In this document: one piece after another, positions 52,170-62,851 of the stretch
Position numbering within the stretch: the stretch's first letter is position 1
Layout: every line of letters starts with the position of its first letter
NCBI RefSeq assembly: GCF_007858435.1
Contig: NZ_VIGW01000010.1
Location: 1 to 64,000 of the forward strand
Origin: Tsukamurella asaccharolytica
GTDB taxonomy: Bacteria; Actinomycetota; Actinomycetes; Mycobacteriales; Mycobacteriaceae
Length of the DNA: 64,000 nucleotides
Direction of reading: 5' to 3'
Notes under the pieces: generated by a model
What the model was told of the DNA's origin: nothing
The model's input: the letters and a program-made list of their open reading frames with translations, nothing else
Database searches by the model: none
Position numbers and translations under genes: made by a program

Positions 52170-53912
52170 TCAGGTTACTCCGCGCGCGATCGCCGCCGAC
52201 GCCGGGACCACCTGGCCGAAGTCCAGTTTCACCAGCTGGTCGGCACGGTCGAAGTACCTGTCGTCATGGGTGATCACCACGACTGTCTTCCCCCGTGTCC
52301 GCAGGTCCGGGATGATCCGGTCGTAGAAGACGGCGCGGAATCGCGGGTCCTGGTCGGCGGCCCACTCGTCGAACAGGTAGACGGGGCGGTCCTCCAGGAG
52401 CGCCGTGAGCAGCGCGAGCCGCTTGCGCTGCCCCGTCGACAGCGCGAGGGTCGAGAGTTTCCCATCCTGAACGCTGACGGCGTGCGCCAGCTCCAGTTCG
52501 TGCAGCAGTCCGCGCACCCGGTCGTCCAGGTCGTCCGCGGCGAGACCGAGGTAGTCGTCGAACAGGTGGAAGTCGGAGAACACCGCGGTGGTGTGCTGCC
52601 GGAACCACTCCGTGTTCTGCGGGCCGATCGGCTCGCCGCCGGCGCGGATCTCGCCGATCCGCGGCGCGTACAGCCCGCAGATGAGCTTGGCCAGCGTCGA
52701 CTTGCCGCTGCCGTTGCCGCCGACCACGAAGGTCACCTCGCCGGGGCGCAGCGTGAGGTCGACGGGGCCGAGGCGGAAGCCGTGCGGGGCGCCCGGCGGG
52801 GGTCCCTGGGGAGGGTGCGGCGGCGGGCCGCCGGGGCCCCTGTGGCCGCCGGGGCCGCCGGGCGGCGGATGGCCGGGCCCCTGCGCCCCGGGCGGAGGCT
52901 CGGGGAGGTACTCGTAGCCGACGCCCCGCAGTTCGATGGTGCCGTCGCCCACGGGCCGCCCGTCGTAGGGCAGCACCGACTCGTCGCGCGGGGTCTCCAG
53001 GGAGAGGTCGAGGCCCCGGATCTTCGCGAGCGCGACGTCGCCGCGCAGCAGGTCGGGGATGCGGTGCAGGAGGCTCTGCATGGGCATCGACAGGAAGGTC
53101 GTGACCAGCACGTAGCCGATCATCGTCTCCCGTGGCAGCTCCATCGCCCGGGCGAGGACGAACAGGATGAGCACCATCGTGCCCAGCTGCAGCACCTGCC
53201 CCAGCGCCTGCCCGCCGGCGAACCGGCTCCCCGCGGCGACGTGCTTGCGGCGCAGGTCCTCGGCGGTGCCGAGGAGCTTGCGGTCGAGGAAGTCGCCGCG
53301 GCGCGCGCGGTGCAGTTTGAGCTCCTTGACGCCCTGCGTGACCTCCTGGAACGAGCCGATGAGCGCGTCGTCGAGCTCGCGGGCCCGGCGGTAAGTCTCC
53401 CGCACCCGCCGCAGCACCGTCTCCACGCAGGCGATGCCGATGAGGGTGCCGGCCACGGAGACCGCGAACAGCGGGCCCGAGACCGTCGCGAGGTAGGCCA
53501 GTGCGCCGATGATCGTCGCCAGGTCGATGCACAGCCCCGGGATGCCCGAGACCGCCATCGACAGGGAGCGGACGTCCTCGGTGAGCGTCGCCAGCAGCCG
53601 GTGATCGCCGAGCCGCTCGATGTGCTCGAGCGGCGCCGCCAGCACCCGCTGCGACAGCCGCGCCCGCAGCCGGTAGACGGCCGCCTGCGCGAGGTGCAGC
53701 AGGATCAGCTGCGAGGTCACGCCCGCCACGACCACGACGACGGCGGTCAGCACGAACCGGGTGACGGTGACCGTCGGCATGGGGCCCGGCGCGACCAGGC
53801 CGTTGATGAGGGTGAGCAGGTAGGCGTTCGCGGCACCGGCGATGAGGCCCGCGACCACCGCCGCGGCGATCGCCGCCGGCGAGATCGACAGCAGGAACCT
53901 GAAGAGCTTCAC
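52170..53912 (-). CDS. SyrD/PvdE-type ABC exporter (membrane and ATPase domains)
   Basis: A 580-residue half-transporter of the cyclic-peptide/siderophore exporter family. Six helices lie in about 1-310. The ATPase has GGNGSGKST (Walker A, near 395-403), the divergent signature LSTGQRKRL, Walker [12 protein letters not shown] and switch ITHDD; the DEWAADQDP form is typical of SyrD-like exporters. An insertion of about 38 residues made of Pro, Gly and His lies between the first ATPase strand and Walker A (near 342-380). It sits 7 bp downstream of the type III PKS gene and probably exports its product or a precursor. Confidence 0.9.
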   Translation of the reverse strand: MKLFRFLLSISPAAIAAAVVAGLIAGAANAYLLTLINGLVAPGPMPTVTVTRFVLTAVVVVVAGVTSQLILLHLAQAAVYRLRARLSQRVLAAPLEHIERLGDHRLLATLTEDVRSLSMAVSGIPGLCIDLATIIGALAYLATVSGPLFAVSVAGTLIGIACVETVLRRVRETYRRARELDDALIGSFQEVTQGVKELKLHRARRGDFLDRKLLGTAEDLRRKHVAAGSRFAGGQALGQVLQLGTMVLILFVLARAMELPRETMIGYVLVTTFLSMPMQSLLHRIPDLLRGDVALAKIRGLDLSLETPRDESVLPYDGRPVGDGTIELRGVGYEYLPEPPPGAQGPGHPPPGGPGGHRGPGGPPPHPPQGPPPGAPHGFRLGPVDLTLRPGEVTFVVGGNGSGKSTLAKLICGLYAPRIGEIRAGGEPIGPQNTEWFRQHTTAVFSDFHLFDDYLGLAADDLDDRVRGLLHELELAHAVSVQDGKLSTLALSTGQRKRLALLTALLEDRPVYLFDEWAADQDPRFRAVFYDRIIPDLRTRGKTVVVITHDDRYFDRADQLVKLDFGQVVPASAAIARGVT

Positions 53913-53919
53913 GGCGCGC

Positions 53920-55101
53920 TCACTCGCCGCCGGTCACGACGTCGAAGAGGAAGCCCTCGACGGTCACGCCGGGCGCGAAGGAGAAGGCCATGCCGGTCTG
54001 CGGCGACCCGTCGGACTGGCCGCCGGCACCGTCGTGGACCTGGGACAGGAGCCGCTCGAGGACGAACAGCAGAGAGACGCTGAGCATGTTGCCGTGCTCG
54101 GCCAGCACCCCCCAGCTCGTCCGGGAGGCCTCGTCGGGCAGGCCCAGCGCCGCGGCGGCGGACTCGATGATCCTCGGGCCGCCGGGGTGGATCGCCCAGT
54201 GCGCGATGGCCTCGCGGCCGAGCCCGTTGCGGCGCAGCACCTCGTCGACCACGGGCGCGACGCCGTTCACGATGTACTGCGGCAGGGACTGGGCCAGCTC
54301 GCACGTGATGCCGTTGGCGTTGACGCCCAGCACGATCCCGTCCTCGGCGCCGTCGAGCAGGTGGGTGAAGGTGTCGCGCACGACGATGCGGCCGGCCGCC
54401 AGCGGGTGCCCGACCTCGCTGGCGCCGATGAGGGCGGCGCCGCAGCCGTCGGCGAACAGGCTGGAGATCACTACGTCGTTCGGCTCGCCCGAGAGGACGG
54501 CGTTCACCGAGCTCAGTTCCAGGCAGATCAGCAGCGACTTGCGGTCCGGGTGGGCGCGCACGTAATCGGAGGAGACGCGCAGCGCGTTCATCGCCGCGGC
54601 GCAGCCCATGAAGTTGATGACCACGCGGCTGGTCTGCGGCGCCAGGCCGAGGGCGCGGATCACCGCGACGTCGACGCCGGGCGCGAGGAAGCCGGTACTG
54701 GTGACGAAGACCAGCTGGCCGACGTCGGCGGGCTCGAGATCGCCGAGCGCGCGGCGGGCGGTCTCGATCGCCAGCGGCGCGGCGTACTCGTAGAACAGGT
54801 CCATGCGCTCGCGGACGGTGTCCGGGCGGGTGCTGAACTCCGCGAACTCCGGGGTGAGCGGGTCGATCGCGAGGTGCCGCTCGGCGACCCTCGTCTTGGC
54901 GTAGACGCGCCGGATCCGCTCGGCCTGCGCCGGGTCGCCGAACCGCGCTGCCACCCGGTCGGCGGACTCGGCCTGGCCGTGGACCTGCGCGGGCGACCCC
55001 GTCGCGAGCGCCTCGATCACCGCGACCGAGGTCGGCGGCGCCGGCGGCGCGCCGAGCCAGGCCTGCCGGGGCAGAACGGTCTGCTGCTCCGTGGTGTTCA
55101 T
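53920..55101 (-). CDS. Type III polyketide synthase (Pks18-like)
   Basis: A 393-residue chalcone-synthase-fold enzyme. The catalytic triad is complete: C167 (NFMGCAAAMNALR), H305 (WAIHPGGPRI) and N338 (EHGNML). Such enzymes extend an acyl-CoA with malonyl-CoA to pyrones or resorcinols. M. tuberculosis Pks18 takes long-chain acyl-CoA to make alkylpyrones, and that gene lies beside a b5-desaturase gene (Rv1371), the same pairing as here. The product is therefore likely an alkylpyrone or alkylresorcinol lipid, by inference. The ATG has a GGAGATC site, and the gene begins 10 bp after the desaturase stop. Confidence 0.93.
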   Translation of the reverse strand: MNTTEQQTVLPRQAWLGAPPAPPTSVAVIEALATGSPAQVHGQAESADRVAARFGDPAQAERIRRVYAKTRVAERHLAIDPLTPEFAEFSTRPDTVRERMDLFYEYAAPLAIETARRALGDLEPADVGQLVFVTSTGFLAPGVDVAVIRALGLAPQTSRVVINFMGCAAAMNALRVSSDYVRAHPDRKSLLICLELSSVNAVLSGEPNDVVISSLFADGCGAALIGASEVGHPLAAGRIVVRDTFTHLLDGAEDGIVLGVNANGITCELAQSLPQYIVNGVAPVVDEVLRRNGLGREAIAHWAIHPGGPRIIESAAAALGLPDEASRTSWGVLAEHGNMLSVSLLFVLERLLSQVHDGAGGQSDGSPQTGMAFSFAPGVTVEGFLFDVVTGGE

Positions 55102-55111
55102 GGTGATCTCC

Positions 55112-56758
55112 TTACACCGTGCCGATGCCGGTGAAACCGGCGACGACGTACGAGCCCGAGGTCTTGAGCGCCTCGGGCGAGAAGTGCTCGCGGAAGAAGC
55201 CGTGGCCCTGCTCCTGCGCGGGCCGCGCCTTGCTGCCGAGGAAGGTGCGGACCTGGTCCGGCAGGCGGTCGAAGAAGAAGCTGCGGCGCGGCAGCCATTC
55301 CACGCCGAACTTCGCGGCCTCCTCGGCCATCAGCTCCTCGGTGGCGATGTTGGCGAAGCCGCTGCGCTGGTAGGGCAGGACGTGGTGCACGCGGTGGCTG
55401 GACAGGCCGGCCGAGAGGAAGCAGTCGACGTACCGATTGCCCGAGATCCGCAGGTCGTAGGCCTGGTTGAGCTGGTTCACCGCCCAGTCCTCGGTCTCGA
55501 TCTCGGGGAGTTCGTCGACGTCGGTCTCGAAGTCGTGGCTCGCCACCACGAGGAACGTGCTCACCCACAGCACGGCCACGAACTGCGCGACCCATGCCCA
55601 GACGTCGCCGAGGAACAGGAACAGGAAGAACTCGCCGATGAGCAGCGCGCGCATGGCGAAGGCCCCGACGAAGTGGGGGAGCGCGCCGCGGAGCGACCCG
55701 TACATGTCGGCCACCCCCACCTGGCGGGTGAGTTTGACGATCTCGAACAGCCGCATCGTCATGCCCGTCGCGGTATGCCCGAACTTGTGCAGGGTATGGA
55801 TCGGGATCCGGTACCAGCGTGGGATGTCCATCATCATGGTGAAGACGTTCTTCTTGATATCCACCTCGCTCTGCGTGTGCGGGTGATGCAGTAGCGCGTG
55901 GCCGTCGGCCGTCACGAAGGACAGGGCGACGTAGTTGATGTCGAAGGCGTTCACCAGCACCTTCGTCGCGCCCTTCTGCGCGCGGTGGATCGCGTAGTGG
56001 CCGAAACCCGCGAGCGAGCTGCGCAGGATCACCATGAGTAGCACGAACAGCCAGATCGGCATCCACGACGGCACGCTGAGCCGGGTCGCGATGACCACGA
56101 CGTAGGCGACGGCCAGCGCCGCGGCGGCGACGTTGAACCAGCGGTCCATCCGCTGGATGCGCGCCCTCATCGCGGGATCGCGCAGTCTTGCCTTCACGGC
56201 GTGCAGTAGGTCCTTCGGATCGTCGAATCGGTAGCGCGGGGTGTCGCGCCAACTGTCGAAGCCGTCCTTGAAGAGGAACGCGGGGGCATTGTTCTTCGGG
56301 TGCACGTCCTCGACGCGGGCGTCACGGTCGAGCGCGAACCGTTCCAGCATCTTCTCGATCTTCTCGGGATTCGCGTGATACGAGCCGATGATCGACGTGA
56401 TGTCACGATTCTTGGACCGACCGATGAAGAATTCCCCGCCCGGATGCTTGTTGATCCATTCCGAGAGATCGTAGGCGCGGCCTTTGTAAATCCAAACATT
56501 CGACAACTGTGGTCCCCCGCCGGGACCGGGTTCGCGCCCCAGATCGCGCGGCCCGGGGTCGCCGCTCTCGGTCTCGAAATCGCGGCCGCGGGGGCCCGCG
56601 GGGCGGCGGCCGGGATCACTCTCGGCGGGACTGGAAGCATCGTCCTGACCTGCGCCGCCCCCGCGCCCCGGGTCGGTGCCGCGCTCAAGGTCGCGGGGGC
56701 CGGGATCGGCCGCGCCGCGCCCGGACGGCGCCCGTGGCGGGGTGGAATTGATCGACAC
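55112..56758 (-). CDS. Cytochrome b5-fatty acid desaturase/hydroxylase fusion (Rv1371-like)
   Basis: A 548-residue membrane enzyme. Residues 1-82 are disordered and contain DPGPRDL twice (18-24 and 67-73). A cytochrome b5 domain follows (about 84-150) with heme ligands H105 (HPGG) and H128. The desaturase domain has four to six helices and histidine boxes HYAIH (254-258), HALLHHPH (287-294) and HRVHH (455-459), which bind a di-iron centre. It introduces a double bond or hydroxyl into an acyl chain. It starts the leftward three-gene set with the PKS and exporter, and its ATG is 241 bp from the divergent lipoprotein gene. Confidence 0.93.
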   Translation of the reverse strand: MSINSTPPRAPSGRGAADPGPRDLERGTDPGRGGGAGQDDASSPAESDPGRRPAGPRGRDFETESGDPGPRDLGREPGPGGGPQLSNVWIYKGRAYDLSEWINKHPGGEFFIGRSKNRDITSIIGSYHANPEKIEKMLERFALDRDARVEDVHPKNNAPAFLFKDGFDSWRDTPRYRFDDPKDLLHAVKARLRDPAMRARIQRMDRWFNVAAAALAVAYVVVIATRLSVPSWMPIWLFVLLMVILRSSLAGFGHYAIHRAQKGATKVLVNAFDINYVALSFVTADGHALLHHPHTQSEVDIKKNVFTMMMDIPRWYRIPIHTLHKFGHTATGMTMRLFEIVKLTRQVGVADMYGSLRGALPHFVGAFAMRALLIGEFFLFLFLGDVWAWVAQFVAVLWVSTFLVVASHDFETDVDELPEIETEDWAVNQLNQAYDLRISGNRYVDCFLSAGLSSHRVHHVLPYQRSGFANIATEELMAEEAAKFGVEWLPRRSFFFDRLPDQVRTFLGSKARPAQEQGHGFFREHFSPEALKTSGSYVVAGFTGIGTV

Positions 56759-56928
56759 TTCTCGTTCCTCCTGAACGCTTCCGAATCGGCCGTTGGGTAG
56801 ACCGTCCCCGATGACGCTAATGGATCACTGAAGATGCACTTGCCGCTACCTCCAGTTGTCCGTTTTGTTCCGAAACGGCGCGGAAGAGGGGGTCGACCGC
56901 CTCCGGAATTCATGCATACTTCATCGTG

Positions 56929-56949
56929 AAGGGCGGGGCTTCCGCCCTT
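56929..56949 (+). other. 8-bp hairpin in the lipoprotein gene leader
   Basis: AAGGGCGG (56929-56936) pairs with CCGCCCTT (56942-56949) around a 5-nt loop and is followed by T and CATT. A CATACT -10 candidate is at 56914-56919. The hairpin would start the transcript about 50 nt before the ribosome site and could stabilise or attenuate it. The other 170 bp of the divergent gap show nothing certain. Confidence 0.4.
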
Positions 56950-56999
56950 TCATTCGGCTCCGGGCGATTCCGCCCGGACTGATTCACAGGGGGGAACCC

Positions 57000-57821
57000 A
57001 TGAATGTCAAGGCATCGCGGGCGGCCGTAGCGCTGCTCGCCGCCGGCGCGCTGGTGCTGACCGGCTGCGCTGATAAGAAGTCCGACGACAGCGGCACGAC
57101 GACCGCGACGGCCGCCGCTGCGGGCGGCGCGTCCGGCTCACCGACGGCCGCGCCCTCGGTCGACGCGAGTGGACTGCCCACCGTCCAGATCGTGAAGGAC
57201 GCGGCCCTGGCCACTCGGGAGACCTACTCGGAGCACCTGACGCTCGCCGTCGACAAGGGGATCCAGGGTCTGCCCGTCACCAGCGTCACGGGCGACATCA
57301 TCTCCTTCAAGGACACCAAGCGCGTTGCCGCACAGGGCGACGCCAACGTCCGGGTGCAGGACAACTACGTCCAGACGAAGTTCGTCGTGATCGACGGGGT
57401 CATGTACGCCAACCTGGGCGGAGCCAAGTACCAGCCGATGGGCAAGACGGGCGAGAAGGGCGTCTACGATCCGGCGATCATCCTGGACCTGGAGAAGGGC
57501 CTCGCGAAGATCCTCGACTCGGTGCAGAACCCGAAGGTCGACGGCAAGGACACCGCCAACGGGCTCAAGACCGTCAAGGTCACCGGCACCGTCGCCACGC
57601 AGGTTCTGGACCCGCTCCTGCCGCAGATCACCGACATCGCCACCCGCGGCAACGCCGGCACGTCGCTGCCCATCACGCTGTGGATCGTCTTCGACCCGTC
57701 GGCGAACCCGCAGCCCAAGCCGAACGTGACGCGGATGGAGGTCAAGCTGAAGGAACTGCCCATCACGCTGAACCTCACCGACTTCGGCAAGGACGTGAAG
57801 ATCACCAAGCCCGCCGGCTGA
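57000..57821 (+). CDS. LppX/LprG-family lipid-carrier lipoprotein
   Basis: A 273-residue lipoprotein. The lipobox ends at C22 (LVLTGC), followed by a Ser/Thr/Ala-rich linker to about residue 58. The mature domain is the LppX_LprAFG fold, with YVQTKFVVIDGVMYANLGG and YDPAIILDLEKGLAKIL. Members carry lipids such as PDIM, triacylglycerol or lipoglycans across the periplasm to the outer envelope. It is divergent from the desaturase-PKS-exporter set, so it may transport the lipid they make; that link is inferred. The ATG has a strong GGGGGA site. A perfect terminator hairpin follows. Confidence 0.9.
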   Translation: MNVKASRAAVALLAAGALVLTGCADKKSDDSGTTTATAAAAGGASGSPTAAPSVDASGLPTVQIVKDAALATRETYSEHLTLAVDKGIQGLPVTSVTGDIISFKDTKRVAAQGDANVRVQDNYVQTKFVVIDGVMYANLGGAKYQPMGKTGEKGVYDPAIILDLEKGLAKILDSVQNPKVDGKDTANGLKTVKVTGTVATQVLDPLLPQITDIATRGNAGTSLPITLWIVFDPSANPQPKPNVTRMEVKLKELPITLNLTDFGKDVKITKPAG

Positions 57822-57848
57822 TCGGCAGGCGCGCGGGCGGGAGTACGA

Positions 57849-57883
57849 GGGCCCGGCGGACTTCGGGGGAGTCCGCCGGGCCC
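57849..57883. terminator. Perfect 14-bp bidirectional terminator hairpin
   Basis: GGGCCCGGCGGACT (57849-57862) pairs perfectly with AGTCCGCCGGGCCC (57870-57883), loop 7 nt. It lies between the convergent lipoprotein and leftward gene ends and can serve both strands. No U-run is present. Confidence 0.85.
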
Positions 57884-57926
57884 CGTCGTCGCCCGGGCGC
57901 TCGCCCAGCGTCCTTCGCAGGGGACG

Positions 57927-58832
57927 CTAGCCGGACGATGCGGGGGGCTCTCCGGGGCGCTCGTCGGGCCAGGATCGGACCACCGCGAGGAGTCGTTCGC
58001 GGATCGGCGCGGCGCGCTCGGCGAGCGCCGCCTGCTGCCGGACGTACTCGCGGCGACCGTCGGCGGTCTCGATCGGGATGGGCGCGAAACCGTGCTCGGC
58101 GAGATCGTAGGGGCTCGCCCGCATGTCCAGCTCGCGGGCGTCGCGGGCCAGGTCGAAGGCGTCCGCCACCAGGTCCGACGGTGCGCCCGGGGTCAACTTG
58201 AACGCCCATTTGTAGAGGTCCATCCCGGCGTGCAGGCAGCCGGGCTGCTCCGACCCGACCTGGGTCTCGCGGGTGAGCTCGGTGGCATTGCGGGGGACCG
58301 CATCCGGGGTGAAGAAGCGGTAGGCGTCGTAGTGCGTGCACGTCAGTTGTCCCGCGCGGACGACTTCGTCGGTGCCCGTCGGGCCCAGGCGCAGCGGCAC
58401 CGGGTGACGGGCCTGATCGGCCTCGCGGTAGACCATGGCCCACTCGTGCAGGCCGAAGCAGCCGAACACCGGCCGGCGCGCGGCGGTGGCCCGAAGGAGC
58501 CGCGCGACGTATTGCGCGGTGCCGGCGCGCTTGGCGAGAACGGCCGGATCCTGGGTCACGTGCGTCCCCGCGACGGCGTAGCCCCGGACCCCGCCGAATT
58601 CTTCCGCCGCCCGCGGCCCGACGAGCTGGGTGCCGAGCCCGGGATGCCAGCGCAGTAGGTGCGCGGGGCGGTGCCCGTAATAGGTGAACAGGAAGTCCCA
58701 GACAGGGTGCTTCTCGCCGCGCGCCGCGCGCTGCCGGTGTGCGGCGACGAAGGGGCTGAGCCGATCCCGGTGCGCGGCCGCGAGCGGCTCCCACTGCCCG
58801 TCGGTCAGGGTGCGAAGACCGGTACCGCTCAC
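57927..58832 (-). CDS. Conserved protein commonly annotated as 3-methyladenine DNA glycosylase
   Basis: A 301-residue protein known in many actinobacteria, often under the name 3-methyladenine DNA glycosylase. It has HPVWDFLFTYYGHRPAHL, FGCFGLHEWAMVYR, THYDAYRFFTP, QPGCLHAGMDLYKWAFKL and LDMRASPYDL. I see no helix-hairpin-helix or AAG/AlkA motif, so the glycosylase name is doubtful and the function is best called unknown. The many conserved His, Asp and Cys residues suggest an enzyme. Its start overlaps the following CNNM gene's stop by 4 bp. Confidence 0.8.
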   Translation of the reverse strand: MSGTGLRTLTDGQWEPLAAAHRDRLSPFVAAHRQRAARGEKHPVWDFLFTYYGHRPAHLLRWHPGLGTQLVGPRAAEEFGGVRGYAVAGTHVTQDPAVLAKRAGTAQYVARLLRATAARRPVFGCFGLHEWAMVYREADQARHPVPLRLGPTGTDEVVRAGQLTCTHYDAYRFFTPDAVPRNATELTRETQVGSEQPGCLHAGMDLYKWAFKLTPGAPSDLVADAFDLARDARELDMRASPYDLAEHGFAPIPIETADGRREYVRQQAALAERAAPIRERLLAVVRSWPDERPGEPPASSG

Positions 58833-59902
58833 ACGCGATGCGTTCCGTCGCGCACGGTGCCGACGAACTCCTCGACCACGTCCTCGAGCGCCACGATCCC
58901 GATGGTCCGTCCGTGGTCGTCGGCGACGGCCGCGAGGTGTCCGCCGAGGCGTCGGAGGTCGCCGGCGGCCTGATCCAGGGACAGGCTTCCATCGACCACG
59001 GGGAGCGGCCGGATGCGGGTGGCGCCGATGACCGACTCGGGGCCCACGGCGGGGTCCATGATGTCCGGCAACACGTCCTTGACGTGCAGATAGCCGGTGA
59101 ACGCCCCGGCGCTGCCGCGCACCGGATAGCGCGAGTAGCCGGTCTCGGCGACGGCGGACTCGATCTCGCCGAGGGTCGGGCCCCAGACGCCGTTCCCGTC
59201 CTGTACCGCCTGGAGCCCGCGGATCCGGGTGAGCGGGATCGCGACATCGGCGACGGTGCGGCGCGAGTTCTGCAGCGCGCGGGTCAGGCGCATCCGCTCC
59301 TCGGCGTCGATCAGACCCTCGTCGTGCGATTCGGCGATGAGCACGCTCAGCTCGCCGGCGGAGACGGTGCCCTCCAGCTCGTCGCGCGGCTCCACCCCGA
59401 CCGCGCGCAGGACCAGCATCGCGAGCCAGTTGTAGACCGCGATGAGGGGCCGCGCCAGGCGGACGAAGGCCACGAGCGGGGGGACCAGCAGCATGGCCGC
59501 GGCCTCGGGGCCGGCGAGCGCGATGTTCTTCGGCACCATCTCGCCGAGCAGGATGTGCAGCACCACGACGAGGCCGAGCGAGACGGTGAAGGAGATGGGG
59601 TGCAGCAGCGAATCGGGCACGTTCGCCCAGTTCAGCGGTACTTCCAGCAGGTGCGCGATGGCCGGCTCGCCGACCTTGCCGAGCAGGATCGAGCAGATCG
59701 TGATGCCCAGCTGGCAGCCGGCCAGCATGAGGGAGAGGTTCTCCGAGGCCTTGATGACGGCCTTCGCGCTCGACCGGCCCTGCTCCACGAGCGCCTCGAG
59801 CCGGTCGCGGCGGGCCGCGATGAGGGCGAACTCCGCGGCGACGAAGAAGGCGTTCGCGGCGAGCAGCAGCACGGTCAGGGCCACGCCCAGGAGGTCATTC
59901 AT
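58829..59902 (-). CDS. CNNM/CBS-domain membrane protein (Rv1841c-like)
   Basis: A 357-residue hemolysin-family (HlyC/CorC, CNNM-type) protein. The DUF21 domain with four helices (about 1-180) begins with LLAANAFFVAAEFALIAARRDRL, and two CBS domains follow (about 215-350), including SRYPVRGS and GIVALEDVVEEFVG. It lacks the large C-terminal CorC domain. CNNM proteins are linked to Mg2+ export. It overlaps the related upstream gene by 8 bp; the two may form a heterodimer, by inference. Confidence 0.9.
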   Translation of the reverse strand: MNDLLGVALTVLLLAANAFFVAAEFALIAARRDRLEALVEQGRSSAKAVIKASENLSLMLAGCQLGITICSILLGKVGEPAIAHLLEVPLNWANVPDSLLHPISFTVSLGLVVVLHILLGEMVPKNIALAGPEAAAMLLVPPLVAFVRLARPLIAVYNWLAMLVLRAVGVEPRDELEGTVSAGELSVLIAESHDEGLIDAEERMRLTRALQNSRRTVADVAIPLTRIRGLQAVQDGNGVWGPTLGEIESAVAETGYSRYPVRGSAGAFTGYLHVKDVLPDIMDPAVGPESVIGATRIRPLPVVDGSLSLDQAAGDLRRLGGHLAAVADDHGRTIGIVALEDVVEEFVGTVRDGTHRV

Positions 59903-61235
59903 GGGTCACCTCCACCAGGTCCACGCGCCGGCCGTCCATCCGGGCCACCCGCGCCGACCACCGCGGGGCCGCGACCTCGTCGTCGACCGACTGGTGGTGG
60001 GGGAGCGGGACGCGGTCACCGACCGCAGGGATGCGGCCCAGAAGGAACATCACCAGGCCGCCGAGCGTGTCGTATTCGCCTTCGGGGGCGCGGTAGCCGG
60101 TGTCGCGCTCCAGCTCGTCCACGCGGAGCAGGCCGGAGCACAGGAAGCCGTCGTCCGTGCGCTGCACGTCGACCGGCTCGTTCGCGTCGTGCTCGTCGCG
60201 CACGTCGCCCACGATCTCTTCGATCAGGTCCTCGACGGTGACGATCCCGGCGGAGCCGCCGTACTCGTCGACCACGAGGGCGATCTGCAGGCCGTTGGCG
60301 CGCAACTGCTCCATCAGGGCGTCGCCGTCCAGTGTCGTGGGCACGACGGGGGCCGTCGTGGCGATCTCCGCCACCGTCACCGTCGCGCGACGGTCCGCGG
60401 GCACGGTCAGCGCCTGCTTCACGTGCACCAGCCCGATCGTGTCGTCGAGGTCGCCGCGGACCACGGGGAACCGGGAGTGCCCGGATTCGATCGACAGCGC
60501 CACCAGGTCGGCCACGGTGTCGTCCGCGTCGAGCGAGCGGATCCGCTGCCGCGGCGTCATCAGCTCCTCGGCGGTGAGCTCGCCGAACTCGAGGCTGCGG
60601 CCCACGAGCTCGGCGGTCGTCTCGTCGATGGCGCCGTGTGCGGCCGAGTTGCGCACGAGCGCACTGAGTTCCTGGGTCGAGCGGGCCGAGCTCAGTTCCT
60701 CTGCGGGCTCGATGCCCAGGCGGCGGACCATCGCGTTCGCAGTGCGGTTGAGGAAGGAGATCGCGAATCGGAAGGTCGAGGAGAACAGCGATTGCGCGCC
60801 CGCGGTGAGCCGCGCGGTCTGCAACGGCCGCGCGATCGCAAGGTTCTTCGGCGCCAGCTCACCCATGACCATCGACAGCGAGGTCGCGATGACCAGGGCC
60901 AGGATCAGGGTGAGCGCAGCCGACCAGACCTCCGGCATCCCCGTCCACTCCAGCGCGGGTCGCAGGAACTTCGAGAGCACCGGCTCCGCCAGGTAGCCGG
61001 TGACCAGGGTGGTGATCGTGATGCCCAGCTGCGCGCCGGAGAGCTGGAAGGAGAGGGTGCGGTGCGCGTTCTGCACCTGCTTGGAGCGGCGGTCGCCGCG
61101 GTCGCGCACGTCCGCGTCGATCGTCGACTTCTCGAGCGCGGTCAGCGAGAACTCCGCGGCCACGAACAGCGCGGTGCCGGCGGTGAGCGCGAGGAAACCG
61201 ACGATGGCGCCGACGGTGATCAGCGCACTAGCCAT
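59895..61235 (-). CDS. CNNM/CBS/CorC-domain membrane protein (Rv1842c-like)
   Basis: A 446-residue relative of the downstream protein. It has the DUF21 membrane domain (about 1-190), two CBS domains (about 215-340, with SRFPVVRGD and GIVTVEDLIEEIVG) and a C-terminal CorC/HlyC transporter-associated domain (about 350-440, DGFLCSGLLRVDEL). It is likely involved in Mg2+ or Co2+ homeostasis. The ATG starts after a 135-bp gap from guaB1. The tandem pair is conserved in M. tuberculosis (Rv1841c-Rv1842c). Confidence 0.92.
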   Translation of the reverse strand: MASALITVGAIVGFLALTAGTALFVAAEFSLTALEKSTIDADVRDRGDRRSKQVQNAHRTLSFQLSGAQLGITITTLVTGYLAEPVLSKFLRPALEWTGMPEVWSAALTLILALVIATSLSMVMGELAPKNLAIARPLQTARLTAGAQSLFSSTFRFAISFLNRTANAMVRRLGIEPAEELSSARSTQELSALVRNSAAHGAIDETTAELVGRSLEFGELTAEELMTPRQRIRSLDADDTVADLVALSIESGHSRFPVVRGDLDDTIGLVHVKQALTVPADRRATVTVAEIATTAPVVPTTLDGDALMEQLRANGLQIALVVDEYGGSAGIVTVEDLIEEIVGDVRDEHDANEPVDVQRTDDGFLCSGLLRVDELERDTGYRAPEGEYDTLGGLVMFLLGRIPAVGDRVPLPHHQSVDDEVAAPRWSARVARMDGRRVDLVEVTHE

Positions 61236-61370
61236 CGGCCCGCCCCTGCGAGGTGGTCGGTGCGGTCCGCGCTCGTCGTCGGCGACCTTCGCCGGGGCTT
61301 CGGGACTTCATTGCCTTCCAGAGGTTCGTCGGTCGAGTTACTGCATCGTACCGACGATCCGTCGAAGTTC

Positions 61371-62816
<1,446 letters not shown>

Positions 62817-62851
62817 TCATGTTACCCACCCGCGGTGACGGCCCCCGACGA

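Noticed and set aside
57927-58832. DNA glycosylase function taken from the common annotation
   Set aside because: None of the known glycosylase motifs can be seen, so only the name is reported and the function is left open.
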